This document shows positions 9,313 through 17,279 of a stretch of 38,464 nt of DNA, one piece after another. This DNA comes from Bacteroidaceae bacterium (GTDB lineage: Bacteria > Bacteroidota > Bacteroidia > Bacteroidales > Bacteroidaceae). A program made the position numbers and the translations under genes. Position 1 is the stretch's first letter. Each line of letters starts with the position of its first letter. The stretch spans positions 1 to 38,464 of the forward strand of contig JAFTUV010000001.1 in the NCBI GenBank assembly GCA_017466065.1, written 5' to 3'. The notes beneath the pieces were generated by a model that was not told the origin of the DNA, searched no databases, and was given only the letters and a program-made list of their open reading frames with translations.

Positions 9313-10212
9313 ATGAACAATAAAATAAAATTCAGCAAAGAGTTATTGGTGGGCGTAATAGGCATTATCGCCCTGCTTATGATATATTTGCTGATAAATT
9401 TCTTCAAAGGCATCAATCTTTTTAAGGATGGCGAACGCTACTATGTGAAGTTCGACAACATAGGGCAGATGGTCAATTCGAGCCCCGTGTATCTTAACGG
9501 CTACAAGGCCGGAAATGTACAAGGCATTGCATACGACTTTAAGGATATGAGGAATGTCATTGTCACTATGGACATTGACAAAAGACTGCAAATACCCGTG
9601 GGCAGTTATGCCGAGGTTAACAACCATATGCTTGGAGGGTGCGACATAAACATAGTTCTGGGCGACAGCGACAAATTCATTGCTCCCGGCGACACAATTA
9701 TGGGCAAGCTGAACAAGGGGCTTATGGGAGAAATGGGCGATGCGCTTCCGGCCATACAGAATATTATACCAAAAGTAGATTCGGTACTCACATCGCTGAA
9801 CACCCTGCTCGGCAGTCCCGCACTTAACAATTCATTGAACAATGCCGAACACATTACCGAGGACCTGTTGGTGACGACAGAAAGCCTCAACAAACTGCTA
9901 TCGACCGACATTCCGCAAATAACATCTTCCTTAAACGAGATTGGCAATAATTTCCAAGGCGTATCGGAGCAACTGAGAGAGGTGGATTACAATGAGCTCT
10001 TCGCCTCGTTGCAGACAACGATAAATAATCTGGAAAACATCACAACTGCAATAGAAAAAGGCGAGGGAACTGCCGGCAAACTTCTGAAAGACAGCGAACT
10101 GTACAACAAACTCGACAGTACCTGCACTGCGGCAAACGCCCTGCTCACCGACCTTAAAGAGAACCCCAGACGCTATGTTCACTTCTCGGTGTTCGGGGGG
10201 AAGGAGAAATAA
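9313..10212 (+). CDS. MCE / MlaD-family lipid transport protein
   Basis: The protein has one N-terminal membrane anchor (about 10-33) and then a single MCE domain (about 40-120; FDNIGQMVNSSPVYLNGYKAG, GDTIMGKL), with a long helical periplasmic tail. Such proteins form hexameric rings that bind phospholipids and work with MlaE/MlaF-type ABC components in inner-to-outer membrane lipid traffic. The length of 299 residues suits the Bacteroidota form. The permease and ATPase partners are not in the window. It follows the amidase by 9 nt and converges on the GHL10 gene with only 4 bp between stop codons. Confidence 0.85.
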   Translation: MNNKIKFSKELLVGVIGIIALLMIYLLINFFKGINLFKDGERYYVKFDNIGQMVNSSPVYLNGYKAGNVQGIAYDFKDMRNVIVTMDIDKRLQIPVGSYAEVNNHMLGGCDINIVLGDSDKFIAPGDTIMGKLNKGLMGEMGDALPAIQNIIPKVDSVLTSLNTLLGSPALNNSLNNAEHITEDLLVTTESLNKLLSTDIPQITSSLNEIGNNFQGVSEQLREVDYNELFASLQTTINNLENITTAIEKGEGTAGKLLKDSELYNKLDSTCTAANALLTDLKENPRRYVHFSVFGGKEK

Positions 10213-10216
10213 TACT

Positions 10217-11890
10217 CTAACGTTTGAAATATTCGCTCCACTGCACTCGTCCCTTGCGGTCGAGTGCTTTTATTTTATAACGGCCTTGGGGCAAATTATC
10301 GACAACAAGGCGTGTAGAATAGCTGCCGGCAAACATTCTGCGACCATAAACATCATATATCTCCAAACGTTGCCAAGCGGCGCGAGGCGCGGGAAGCTCC
10401 AATGCTTGCAGCGGCTCATAAACGGCAGGGAGGGTGTAACATACAGGCTCACTCTCGCGCCCATAGGCATCAACGGCAGTTACGGCAACCGAAACGGCCT
10501 TCGCCGTGCGGCAGGGCCACACAAAAGCAGTATCGGAGAGATTGATACACAACAGATTATCGGCATTCTCAATATCAACACTATCGCTCAACGAGGCATA
10601 GACATTATATTTCACCTGCGGATGAGAGGGTGCGGAAGCAACGCCCTGCCACGAGAGCAGCAACGTGTCACCCTTGCTTTGCAGCGAGAGAGAGGCAGGT
10701 GATGCGGGCAACGGCTCTTTCACCCAATCCATCGGTGGCACAAGAGCCTTCCGGCCATACAACATTGTGTATATTTCGGCAGCACCGCCTGCACTCTCCA
10801 ACAGATGCTCTGCACGGAAGAGGGCTGTTCCGGCTGTTCCGGCCAAACGCGAAGTGCTTAACTGACGGGTAAATTCATCGGGACTCCACCCGCCATACTC
10901 CGGCAACAAACGATAGACTCCTATTCCGGGAACAATGTGGCGACCATAAGAATTCTCCTGCCAATCGCGTACAAAGGGGTAGAAATTATCGCCTTTGAAG
11001 TAGAGCATAGGGAAGAGAATGTCCATTATTCCCTCGCGCAACCACTCCTGCGCCTCCTGATAGACAGCGTCGCGAGCGTTCCACCCATAGGATTTATAAC
11101 AAGCAAGGTCGCTGTATTTACCCAGCGGAGAGCAACTGACCCTCACCCACGGCTTTATGGACTTAACGGTCGAATAGACCTTGCGTGCCACATTGGTGAC
11201 ATTCTGTCTGCGCCACGCTGCAAGCGATAGGCCCTTGCCGTGCCGACGATGCAACTTACCGTCGGAGTAACCAACCGTGCGGTCGGGGTAACGGATATAA
11301 TCGAGGTGAATGCCATCTACATCATAGCAGGAAACAATCTCCTCGACCAAACGACACAGATAATCGGCCGTGGCAGGATTACCGGGCTCCATATACCAGC
11401 TGCCTTTGTAGTTGGTGCACAAGGCACGATTCTTACGCGGAAGCGACAGCTTGCCCATACGTTTAATATGATTATCCTTGCCCAACGGGAAAGCCACAAT
11501 CCAAGCGTGCAGTTGCATTCCCCTCTTGTGGCACTCCTCTATGGCAAATGCCAGCGGGTTATAGAAAGGTGACCGCCCCTCTACCCCGGTGAACACATAG
11601 GAGTAGGGCTCTATCGCCGAGGGATAGGCAACATCGCCACGCACACGGGTTTGCAGCATCACGGTATTTACATTAAGCGATTGCAAAGAATCGAGAATCG
11701 AGCAAAGTTCCCGTTGCTGCGCAAGCGTGTCGGCCGGGGAGCTTATAATGGTTTTAGGCCAATCGAGATTTTCAATGGCCGTGAGCCACACTGCACGATA
11801 TTCGCACTTTGGCGAGCGGTCATATTGCGCCGACAGAAAGGCCGGCAACAACAGCAATATTATGATGGATATATATTTAAACGGTTGCAT
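10217..11890 (-). CDS. Secreted family-10-like glycosyl hydrolase (GHL10, DUF187-type)
   Basis: A signal peptide (KYISIIILLLLPAFLSAQ) is followed by a GHL10 TIM barrel (about 30-380), recognised from YRAVWLTAIENLDWP, NTVMLQTRVRGDVAYPS, RGMQLHAWIVAFP and DGIHLDYIRYPDR. These enzymes are thought to act on glycans, possibly peptidoglycan-derived, but the substrate is not established. A fibronectin-III-like segment (about 400-490) follows. The last ~50 residues (IYDVYGRRMF, then LPQGRYKIKAL) resemble a type A type-IX-secretion sorting tail, which is an inference. The gene is monocistronic on the minus strand, with a promoter element 16 bp upstream of its ATG. Confidence 0.82.
   Translation of the reverse strand: MQPFKYISIIILLLLPAFLSAQYDRSPKCEYRAVWLTAIENLDWPKTIISSPADTLAQQRELCSILDSLQSLNVNTVMLQTRVRGDVAYPSAIEPYSYVFTGVEGRSPFYNPLAFAIEECHKRGMQLHAWIVAFPLGKDNHIKRMGKLSLPRKNRALCTNYKGSWYMEPGNPATADYLCRLVEEIVSCYDVDGIHLDYIRYPDRTVGYSDGKLHRRHGKGLSLAAWRRQNVTNVARKVYSTVKSIKPWVRVSCSPLGKYSDLACYKSYGWNARDAVYQEAQEWLREGIMDILFPMLYFKGDNFYPFVRDWQENSYGRHIVPGIGVYRLLPEYGGWSPDEFTRQLSTSRLAGTAGTALFRAEHLLESAGGAAEIYTMLYGRKALVPPMDWVKEPLPASPASLSLQSKGDTLLLSWQGVASAPSHPQVKYNVYASLSDSVDIENADNLLCINLSDTAFVWPCRTAKAVSVAVTAVDAYGRESEPVCYTLPAVYEPLQALELPAPRAAWQRLEIYDVYGRRMFAGSYSTRLVVDNLPQGRYKIKALDRKGRVQWSEYFKR
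10243..10277 (+). terminator. Candidate terminator of the leu-amidase-MCE transcript inside the opposing gene
   Basis: GCACTCG (10243-10249) pairs with CGAGTGC (10261-10267) across an 11-nt loop and is followed directly by TTTTATTTTAT on the plus strand. It lies about 30 bp past the MCE stop, within the 3' end of the convergent GHL10 coding sequence. No other plus-strand terminator is visible after the MCE gene. Confidence 0.5.
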
Positions 11891-11905
11891 AAATAAAAAA
11901 TATTA

Positions 11906-11913
11906 CAAATATA
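11906..11913 (-). promoter_or_regulatory. Promoter -7 element of the GHL10 gene
   Basis: On the minus strand the sequence reads TATATTTG, an exact TAnnTTTG match, 16 bp before the ATG. This would leave a leader of only about 10 nt. A TTTG further upstream (11929-11932, minus) is spaced 15 bp away, shorter than usual. Confidence 0.5.
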
Positions 11914-11950
11914 ATCATTTTTAGGCATCAAATATGAGTGATATTCATAA

Positions 11951-11966
11951 TAAATTTGTAATTTTG
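11951..11966 (+). promoter_or_regulatory. nifJ promoter -7 element(s)
   Basis: Two adjacent exact matches to TAnnTTTG occur: TAAATTTG (11951-11958) and TAATTTTG (11959-11966). Either would start the transcript near 11965-11973, giving a leader of about 80 nt for nifJ. No clear -33 TTTG is visible. Confidence 0.55.
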
Positions 11967-12049
11967 TATGATTTTAGAGGCACAGCCTAAACAAAGGCTC
12001 GGCCGATTTATAGGGACAACAGTTTATTTTCAAATAATTTTAATGCACT

Positions 12050-15000
12050 ATGACAAAAGCAAAGAAATTTATTACTTGTGACGGAAACCAAGCCGCAGCT
12101 CACATTGCGTATATGTTTTCCGAGGTTGCAGCCATCTACCCCATCACTCCCTCATCGACAATGGCGGAGTATGTTGACGAATGGGCTGCACAGGGCCGTA
12201 AAAACCTTTTCGGCGAAACAGTTTTAGTTCAGGAAATGCAGTCGGAAGGCGGTGCAGCCGGTGCTTTGCACGGTTCACTTCAAGCCGGTGCACTCACCAC
12301 AACCTTCACAGCATCGCAGGGATTGTTGCTTATGATTCCTAATATGTACAAGGTTGCCGGTGAAATGCTCCCCAGCGTATTCCACGTATCGGCACGTTCT
12401 TTGGCCGGTAGCTCACTCAGCATCTTCGGCGACCATATGGATGTGATGGCTTGTCGTCAGACAGGCTTCGCTATGCTTGCCGAGGGTTCGGTACAGGAGG
12501 TTATGGACCTTGCCGCAGTTGCTCACCTTTCAACAATCAAGAGCCGCATCCCCTTCCTCAACTTCTTCGATGGATTCCGTACATCGCACGAAATTCAGAA
12601 GATTGAGATGTTGGAGCAGGAGGATATTGCACCCCTCGTTGATTGGGATGGCATACAGGCATTCCGCGACGGCGCTTTGAGCCCCTCTTCACCCGTAGTT
12701 CGCGGTACAGCCGAGCAGCCCGAGACATTCTTCGCTCACAAAGAGGTTGTAAACAAGTTCTACGACGCAGTGCCCGACATTGTTGCCGGTTATATGAACC
12801 AGATTTCAGAGATTACAGGTCGCAAATATGCTCCTTTCACATACTATGGTGCCGAGGATGCCGACCGAGTGATTATCGTAATGGGCTCGGCAACAGAGGC
12901 TGCAAAAGAGGCTATCGACTACCTCACAGCAAAAGGCGAGAAGGTTGGTCTTATCAGCGTTCACCTCTACCGTCCCTTCTCACTCAAATATCTTGCTGCC
13001 GTTACTCCCAAGAGCGTTAAGCGCATAGCAGTGCTCGACCGCACAAAAGAGCCCGGTTCTAACGGTGAGCCTTTGTACCTCGATGTAGTTGAGGCATTCT
13101 CGAGCAGCGAGGAGTTGAAGGCTATCAACCCCACAATCGTAGGCGGCCGCTTCGGTATCGGTTCTTGCGACACAACCCCCGCGGTTATTATGTCAATCTA
13201 CGAGAACCTCGCATTGCCCAAGCCCAAAAACCACTTCACCGTAGGTATTGAGGATGATGTTACATTCACTTCACTTCCCAAGAAAGAGGAAATTGCCGTT
13301 GTTGACGGAATGTTCGAGGCTAAATTCTACGGCCTTGGTGCCGATGGTACAGTGGGTGCCAACAAGAACTCCATCAAGATTATTGGTGAGAACACCGACA
13401 AACACTGTCAGGCATACTTCTCTTACGACTCTAAAAAGTCGGGAGGTTTCACCTGCTCTCACTTGCGTTTCGGTGACAAGCCCATCCGTTCGACATATCT
13501 TGTGAACACACCCAACTTCGTGGCTTGCCACGTTCAGGCCTACCTTCGTATGTACGATGTAATCGGTGGCTTGCAGAAGGGCGGTACATTCCTGCTTAAC
13601 ACAGTTTGGGACGGCGAAGAACTTGTAAAGAACCTCCCCAACAACATCAAGAAGTATTTTGCAGAGAACGACATCACAGTTTACTACATAAACGCTACAA
13701 AGATTGCACAGGAGATTGGATTGGGCAACCGCACAAACACAATCTTGCAGAGCGCATTCTTCCGCATCACCGAGGTTATCCCCGTTGACCTTGCCATCGA
13801 GCAGATGAAGAAATTTATCGTTAAGTCTTACGGCAAGAAGGGACAGGACATTGTCGACAAGAACAATGCAGCCGTTGACCGTGGAGGTGAATACAAACAG
13901 CTCACCATCGACGCAGCTTGGGCTAACCTCCCCGCCGATGTTGAGGAGAAGCGCGACGAGCCCGAATTCATCACAAACATCGTTCGCCCCATCAATGCAC
14001 AGCAGGGTGACAAGCTCCCCGTATCGGCTTATTTGCAGATTGCCGACGGTACTTGGCCTCTTGGCACATCGGCTTACGAGAAACGTGGTGTGAGCGCATT
14101 CGTTCCCAAATGGGATGCCGAGAAATGTATCCAGTGTAACAGATGTTCTTACGTTTGTCCTCACGGCTGTATCCGTCCCTTCGTAATGGATGAGAACGAG
14201 GCTGCCGGACTCAACGCCGAGAAGATTGAGATGAAGGCTCCCGCAGCGTTCAAGGGAATGCAGTTCCGCATTCAGGTGGGCGTGCTCGACTGTCTTGGTT
14301 GCGGCAACTGTGTCGATGTTTGTCCCGGTAACCCCAAACTCGGCGGTTCTGCTCTCACAATGGTTCCCCTCGAACAAGAGAGAGGCGAGGCTGCAAACTG
14401 GGATTACTGCTACAAGAACGTTAAGAGCAAACAAGAGCTCATTGATGTTAAGAGCAACCCCAAAAACTCACAGTTCGCAACACCTTTGTTCCAATTCTCG
14501 GGTGCTTGCTCGGGTTGCGGCGAGACTCCCTATGTTAAACTTATCACACAGCTCTTTGGCGAGCGCGAGATAGTAGCCAATGCAACAGGTTGTTCTTCAA
14601 TCTACACTGCATCGGTTCCCTCAATCCCCTACACAACCAACGAGAAGGGCGAAGGACCTGCTTGGGGTAACTCACTCTTCGAGGATTTCTGCGAGTATGG
14701 ATTGGGTATGAAACTTGCCGAGAACAAGATGCGCGAGCGTTTGACCACTCTCTTCACCGAGCTCACACAATGCAGCTGCGCAAGCGAGGAGTTGAAGGGC
14801 TTGGCACAGCAGTGGCTCGACAACAAGTTCAGCGGCGATGTTACAAAGGCTATCGCACCCGCTATTATCGCAGCTTGCGAGGCAGCAGAGTGTGACACTT
14901 GCAAGAAGATTCTTGCCATCAAGCAGTACATCGTTAAACGTTCACAGTGGATTATCGGTGGTGACGGTGCTTCTTACGACATCGGTTACGGCGGTCTTGA

Positions 15001-15607
15001 CCACGTTATTGCATCGGGCGAGGATATCAACCTCCTTGTGCTCGACACCGAGGTATACTCGAATACCGGCGGACAGGCTTCTAAATCTACACCTCTTGGT
15101 GCTATCGCCAAGTTTGCTGCTTCGGGTAAACGCATCCGCAAGAAGGACCTTGGTATGATTGCTACCACATACGGCTATGTATATGTTGCACAGATTGCTA
15201 TGGGTGCAAGCTACGACCAGTGCTTGAAGGCTATCCGCGAGGCCGAGGCTTATCCCGGTCCCTCTTTGGTTATCGCCTACGCTCCCTGTATCAACCACGG
15301 TATCAAGAAAGGTATGGGCAAGGCACAGGCCGAGCAGCAGGCTGCCGTTGAGTGCGGTTACTGGCACTTGTGGCGTTACAACCCCGCTCTCGAAGAGGAA
15401 GGTAAAAACCCCTTCACACTCGATAGCAAGGAGCCTCAATGGGATAAATTCCAAGCATTCCTCCAAGGCGAGGTGCGCTATGCATCACTTGCAAAGCAAT
15501 TCCCCGCAGAGGCACAGGAGTTGTTCGAGGCTGCCGAGGGTATGGCGAAGAAACGCTATTCAAGCTACCAGCGTATGGCTAAACTCGATTGGGGCAAAGA
15601 GGAATAA
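12050..15607 (+). CDS. nifJ: Pyruvate:ferredoxin (flavodoxin) oxidoreductase
   Basis: This single-chain homodimeric PFOR oxidatively decarboxylates pyruvate to acetyl-CoA and CO2 and reduces ferredoxin, a central anaerobic energy step. Its 1185 residues hold the usual domains: N-terminal thiamine-pyrophosphate domain with YPITPSSTMAEYVDEWA, a transketolase-like domain, two ferredoxin clusters (C693/C696/C699/C703 and C748/C751/C754/C758), and the proximal cluster ligands C820, C823, C848 and C1080. The pyrophosphate site GDGASYDIGYGGLDH and TEVYSNTGGQASKSTP are intact. Codon use is notably biased to CGT, GGT, AAC and CTC compared with neighbours, as expected for a highly expressed gene. It has its own promoter and terminator. 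Confidence 0.98.
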   Translation: MTKAKKFITCDGNQAAAHIAYMFSEVAAIYPITPSSTMAEYVDEWAAQGRKNLFGETVLVQEMQSEGGAAGALHGSLQAGALTTTFTASQGLLLMIPNMYKVAGEMLPSVFHVSARSLAGSSLSIFGDHMDVMACRQTGFAMLAEGSVQEVMDLAAVAHLSTIKSRIPFLNFFDGFRTSHEIQKIEMLEQEDIAPLVDWDGIQAFRDGALSPSSPVVRGTAEQPETFFAHKEVVNKFYDAVPDIVAGYMNQISEITGRKYAPFTYYGAEDADRVIIVMGSATEAAKEAIDYLTAKGEKVGLISVHLYRPFSLKYLAAVTPKSVKRIAVLDRTKEPGSNGEPLYLDVVEAFSSSEELKAINPTIVGGRFGIGSCDTTPAVIMSIYENLALPKPKNHFTVGIEDDVTFTSLPKKEEIAVVDGMFEAKFYGLGADGTVGANKNSIKIIGENTDKHCQAYFSYDSKKSGGFTCSHLRFGDKPIRSTYLVNTPNFVACHVQAYLRMYDVIGGLQKGGTFLLNTVWDGEELVKNLPNNIKKYFAENDITVYYINATKIAQEIGLGNRTNTILQSAFFRITEVIPVDLAIEQMKKFIVKSYGKKGQDIVDKNNAAVDRGGEYKQLTIDAAWANLPADVEEKRDEPEFITNIVRPINAQQGDKLPVSAYLQIADGTWPLGTSAYEKRGVSAFVPKWDAEKCIQCNRCSYVCPHGCIRPFVMDENEAAGLNAEKIEMKAPAAFKGMQFRIQVGVLDCLGCGNCVDVCPGNPKLGGSALTMVPLEQERGEAANWDYCYKNVKSKQELIDVKSNPKNSQFATPLFQFSGACSGCGETPYVKLITQLFGEREIVANATGCSSIYTASVPSIPYTTNEKGEGPAWGNSLFEDFCEYGLGMKLAENKMRERLTTLFTELTQCSCASEELKGLAQQWLDNKFSGDVTKAIAPAIIAACEAAECDTCKKILAIKQYIVKRSQWIIGGDGASYDIGYGGLDHVIASGEDINLLVLDTEVYSNTGGQASKSTPLGAIAKFAASGKRIRKKDLGMIATTYGYVYVAQIAMGASYDQCLKAIREAEAYPGPSLVIAYAPCINHGIKKGMGKAQAEQQAAVECGYWHLWRYNPALEEEGKNPFTLDSKEPQWDKFQAFLQGEVRYASLAKQFPAEAQELFEAAEGMAKKRYSSYQRMAKLDWGKEE

Positions 15608-15633
15608 TCCCTTTTATCGAACATAAAATAAGG

Positions 15634-15671
15634 AAAAGAGGCTGCTAAGAAATTAGCAGCCTCTTTTCATA
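15634..15671 (+). terminator. Strong terminator after nifJ
   Basis: A perfect 15-bp stem (15634-15648 with 15653-15667; GAGGCTGCTAA / TTAGCAGCCTC core) is closed by a GAAA tetraloop. The 3' arm ends in TTTT. It lies 27 bp after the nifJ stop. Confidence 0.9.
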
Positions 15672-15715
15672 CTCATTAAAAAAGGACGAAGGCTGAAAAC
15701 CAACAAAGGATTAGA

Positions 15716-15736
15716 AATGTTCTAATTGAGAACATT
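15716..15736 (+). promoter_or_regulatory. Perfect palindrome upstream of the amino-acid transporter
   Basis: AATGTTCT (15716-15723) and AGAACATT (15729-15736) are perfect inverted repeats separated by AATTG. The site ends 22 bp before the ATG, and no T run follows, so it looks more like an operator or leader hairpin than a terminator. No TAnnTTTG promoter is evident between the nifJ terminator and this gene. A regulator role is inference. Confidence 0.45.
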
Positions 15737-15758
15737 ATTAACCTAAACCTTTATAAAT

Positions 15759-17216
15759 ATGTCTTCAACTACAAGTAAAAGTGTTAAGTTAGGGGTTATC
15801 ACACTCGCTATAATGAACGTGACGGCAGTGGTATCCCTGCGCGGACTCCCCGCAGAGGCCGAGTATGGCATAAGCTCGGCTTTCTACTATCTGTTTGCCG
15901 CGATTGTCTTCCTTATTCCCACATCCTTTGTTGCTGCCGAACTTGCTGCTATGTTCCAGAATAAACAGGGTGGCGTGTTTCGTTGGGTGGGCGAAGCCTT
16001 CGGCAAGCGAATGGGATTTCTTGCTATATGGTTGCAGTGGGTGGAGAGCACCATCTGGTACCCCACCGTGCTCACGTTCGGAGCTGTGGCTCTTGCTTTC
16101 ATCGGGAGCGACAGTGCTGCGGATATGAACCTTGCTTCGAACAAGATGTACACCCTCGCCGTGGTGCTCATAATTTACTGGACTGCGACATTTATCTCGC
16201 TCAAAGGACTCGGATGGGTGAGCAAGGTTGCAAAGATAGGAGGACTGGTGGGAACCATAATACCGGCATTCCTGCTTATGTTGCTTGCCGTCGCCTACCT
16301 TGCAAGCGGCGGTACTTCGCAGATGAATTTCGGGGGCGACTTTTTCCCCGACATTACCAAGCTCGACAATTTGGTGCTTGCATCGGGGATATTCCTCTTT
16401 TATGCAGGAATGGAGATGACAGGCATACACGTCAAGGATATGAGGAACCCCGCAAAGGAGTATCCGCGTGCGGTGTTTATTGGGGCGATAATCACTGTGC
16501 TCATTTTTGTATTAGGCACATTCTCGCTGGGTATAATTATACCGCAAAAGGATATTAACCTCACACAGAGCTTGCTGGTGGGCTTTGACAACTATTTCAA
16601 ATATATACACGCATCGTGGCTGTCGCCAATAATTGCCATTGCACTTGCCTTTGGAGTGCTCGCCGGTGTGCTCACTTGGGTGTCGGGCCCCTCAAAGGGT
16701 ATTTTTGCAGTGGGAAAGGCCGGTTATCTGCCTCCCTTTATGCAGAAAGCCAACAGCTTGGGCGTGCAAAGGAATATCCTTCTCATACAGGGTGGCGCAG
16801 TAACCTTTTTGAGCCTGTTATTTGTGGTTATGCCATCGGTACAGAGCTTCTACCAGATACTCTCGCAGCTGACAGTGCTATTGTACCTTATTATGTATCT
16901 GCTTATGTTTGCAGCAGCCATCTATCTGCGTTACAGTATGAGGGAGGCACCCCGCCCCTTCCGTTTGGGCAGCAAGGGCAACTGTGTTATGTGGATTGTG
17001 TCGGGAATGGGATTCTTGGGCAGCCTGCTCGCCTTTGTATTGAGCTTTATTCCCCCTGCACAAATTTCGGTGGGCAGCAATACAACTTGGTATTCGGTGC
17101 TTATAATCGGATGCTTGGTGGTGGTAATTGCCCCGTTCATAATATATGCGATGCGTAAACCGCACTGGGTGGACAAGGAGTCGCAATTCGAGCCTTTCCA
17201 CGACGAGGAACAATAA
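15759..17216 (+). CDS. APC-family amino-acid transporter, GadC-like
   Basis: This is a polytopic inner-membrane protein of 485 residues with about 12 predicted hydrophobic segments. The opening (KLGVITLAIMNVTAVVSLRG, then GISSAFYYLFAAIVF) and the segment FRWVGEAFGKRMGFLAIWLQ are typical of the APC superfamily, closest in my reading to glutamate/GABA antiporters. In acid resistance such carriers exchange glutamate for GABA, but no glutamate decarboxylase is nearby, so the substrate is uncertain. It is preceded by a perfect palindrome and followed by a bidirectional terminator shared with the convergent ABC exporter gene. Confidence 0.8.
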   Translation: MSSTTSKSVKLGVITLAIMNVTAVVSLRGLPAEAEYGISSAFYYLFAAIVFLIPTSFVAAELAAMFQNKQGGVFRWVGEAFGKRMGFLAIWLQWVESTIWYPTVLTFGAVALAFIGSDSAADMNLASNKMYTLAVVLIIYWTATFISLKGLGWVSKVAKIGGLVGTIIPAFLLMLLAVAYLASGGTSQMNFGGDFFPDITKLDNLVLASGIFLFYAGMEMTGIHVKDMRNPAKEYPRAVFIGAIITVLIFVLGTFSLGIIIPQKDINLTQSLLVGFDNYFKYIHASWLSPIIAIALAFGVLAGVLTWVSGPSKGIFAVGKAGYLPPFMQKANSLGVQRNILLIQGGAVTFLSLLFVVMPSVQSFYQILSQLTVLLYLIMYLLMFAAAIYLRYSMREAPRPFRLGSKGNCVMWIVSGMGFLGSLLAFVLSFIPPAQISVGSNTTWYSVLIIGCLVVVIAPFIIYAMRKPHWVDKESQFEPFHDEEQ

Positions 17217-17218
17217 AT

Positions 17219-17266
17219 AACAATCGGCTCTTCACCAAAAGTTGTGAAGAGCCGATTGTTATTTAT
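17219..17266. terminator. Bidirectional terminator between the transporter and ABC exporter genes
   Basis: A 17-bp perfect stem (17219-17235 with 17244-17260, core CAATCGGCTCTTCAC) surrounds an 8-nt loop. T-rich sequence follows on both strands (TTATTTAT on plus, TTATTTATTG on minus), so it can end both convergent genes. Confidence 0.9.
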
Positions 17267-17279
17267 CTTACAGAGTATC

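Noticed and set aside
13271..14434. 387-residue open frame antisense to nifJ
   Set aside because: Codon bias in a highly expressed gene keeps the opposite frame open; no domain is recognisable.
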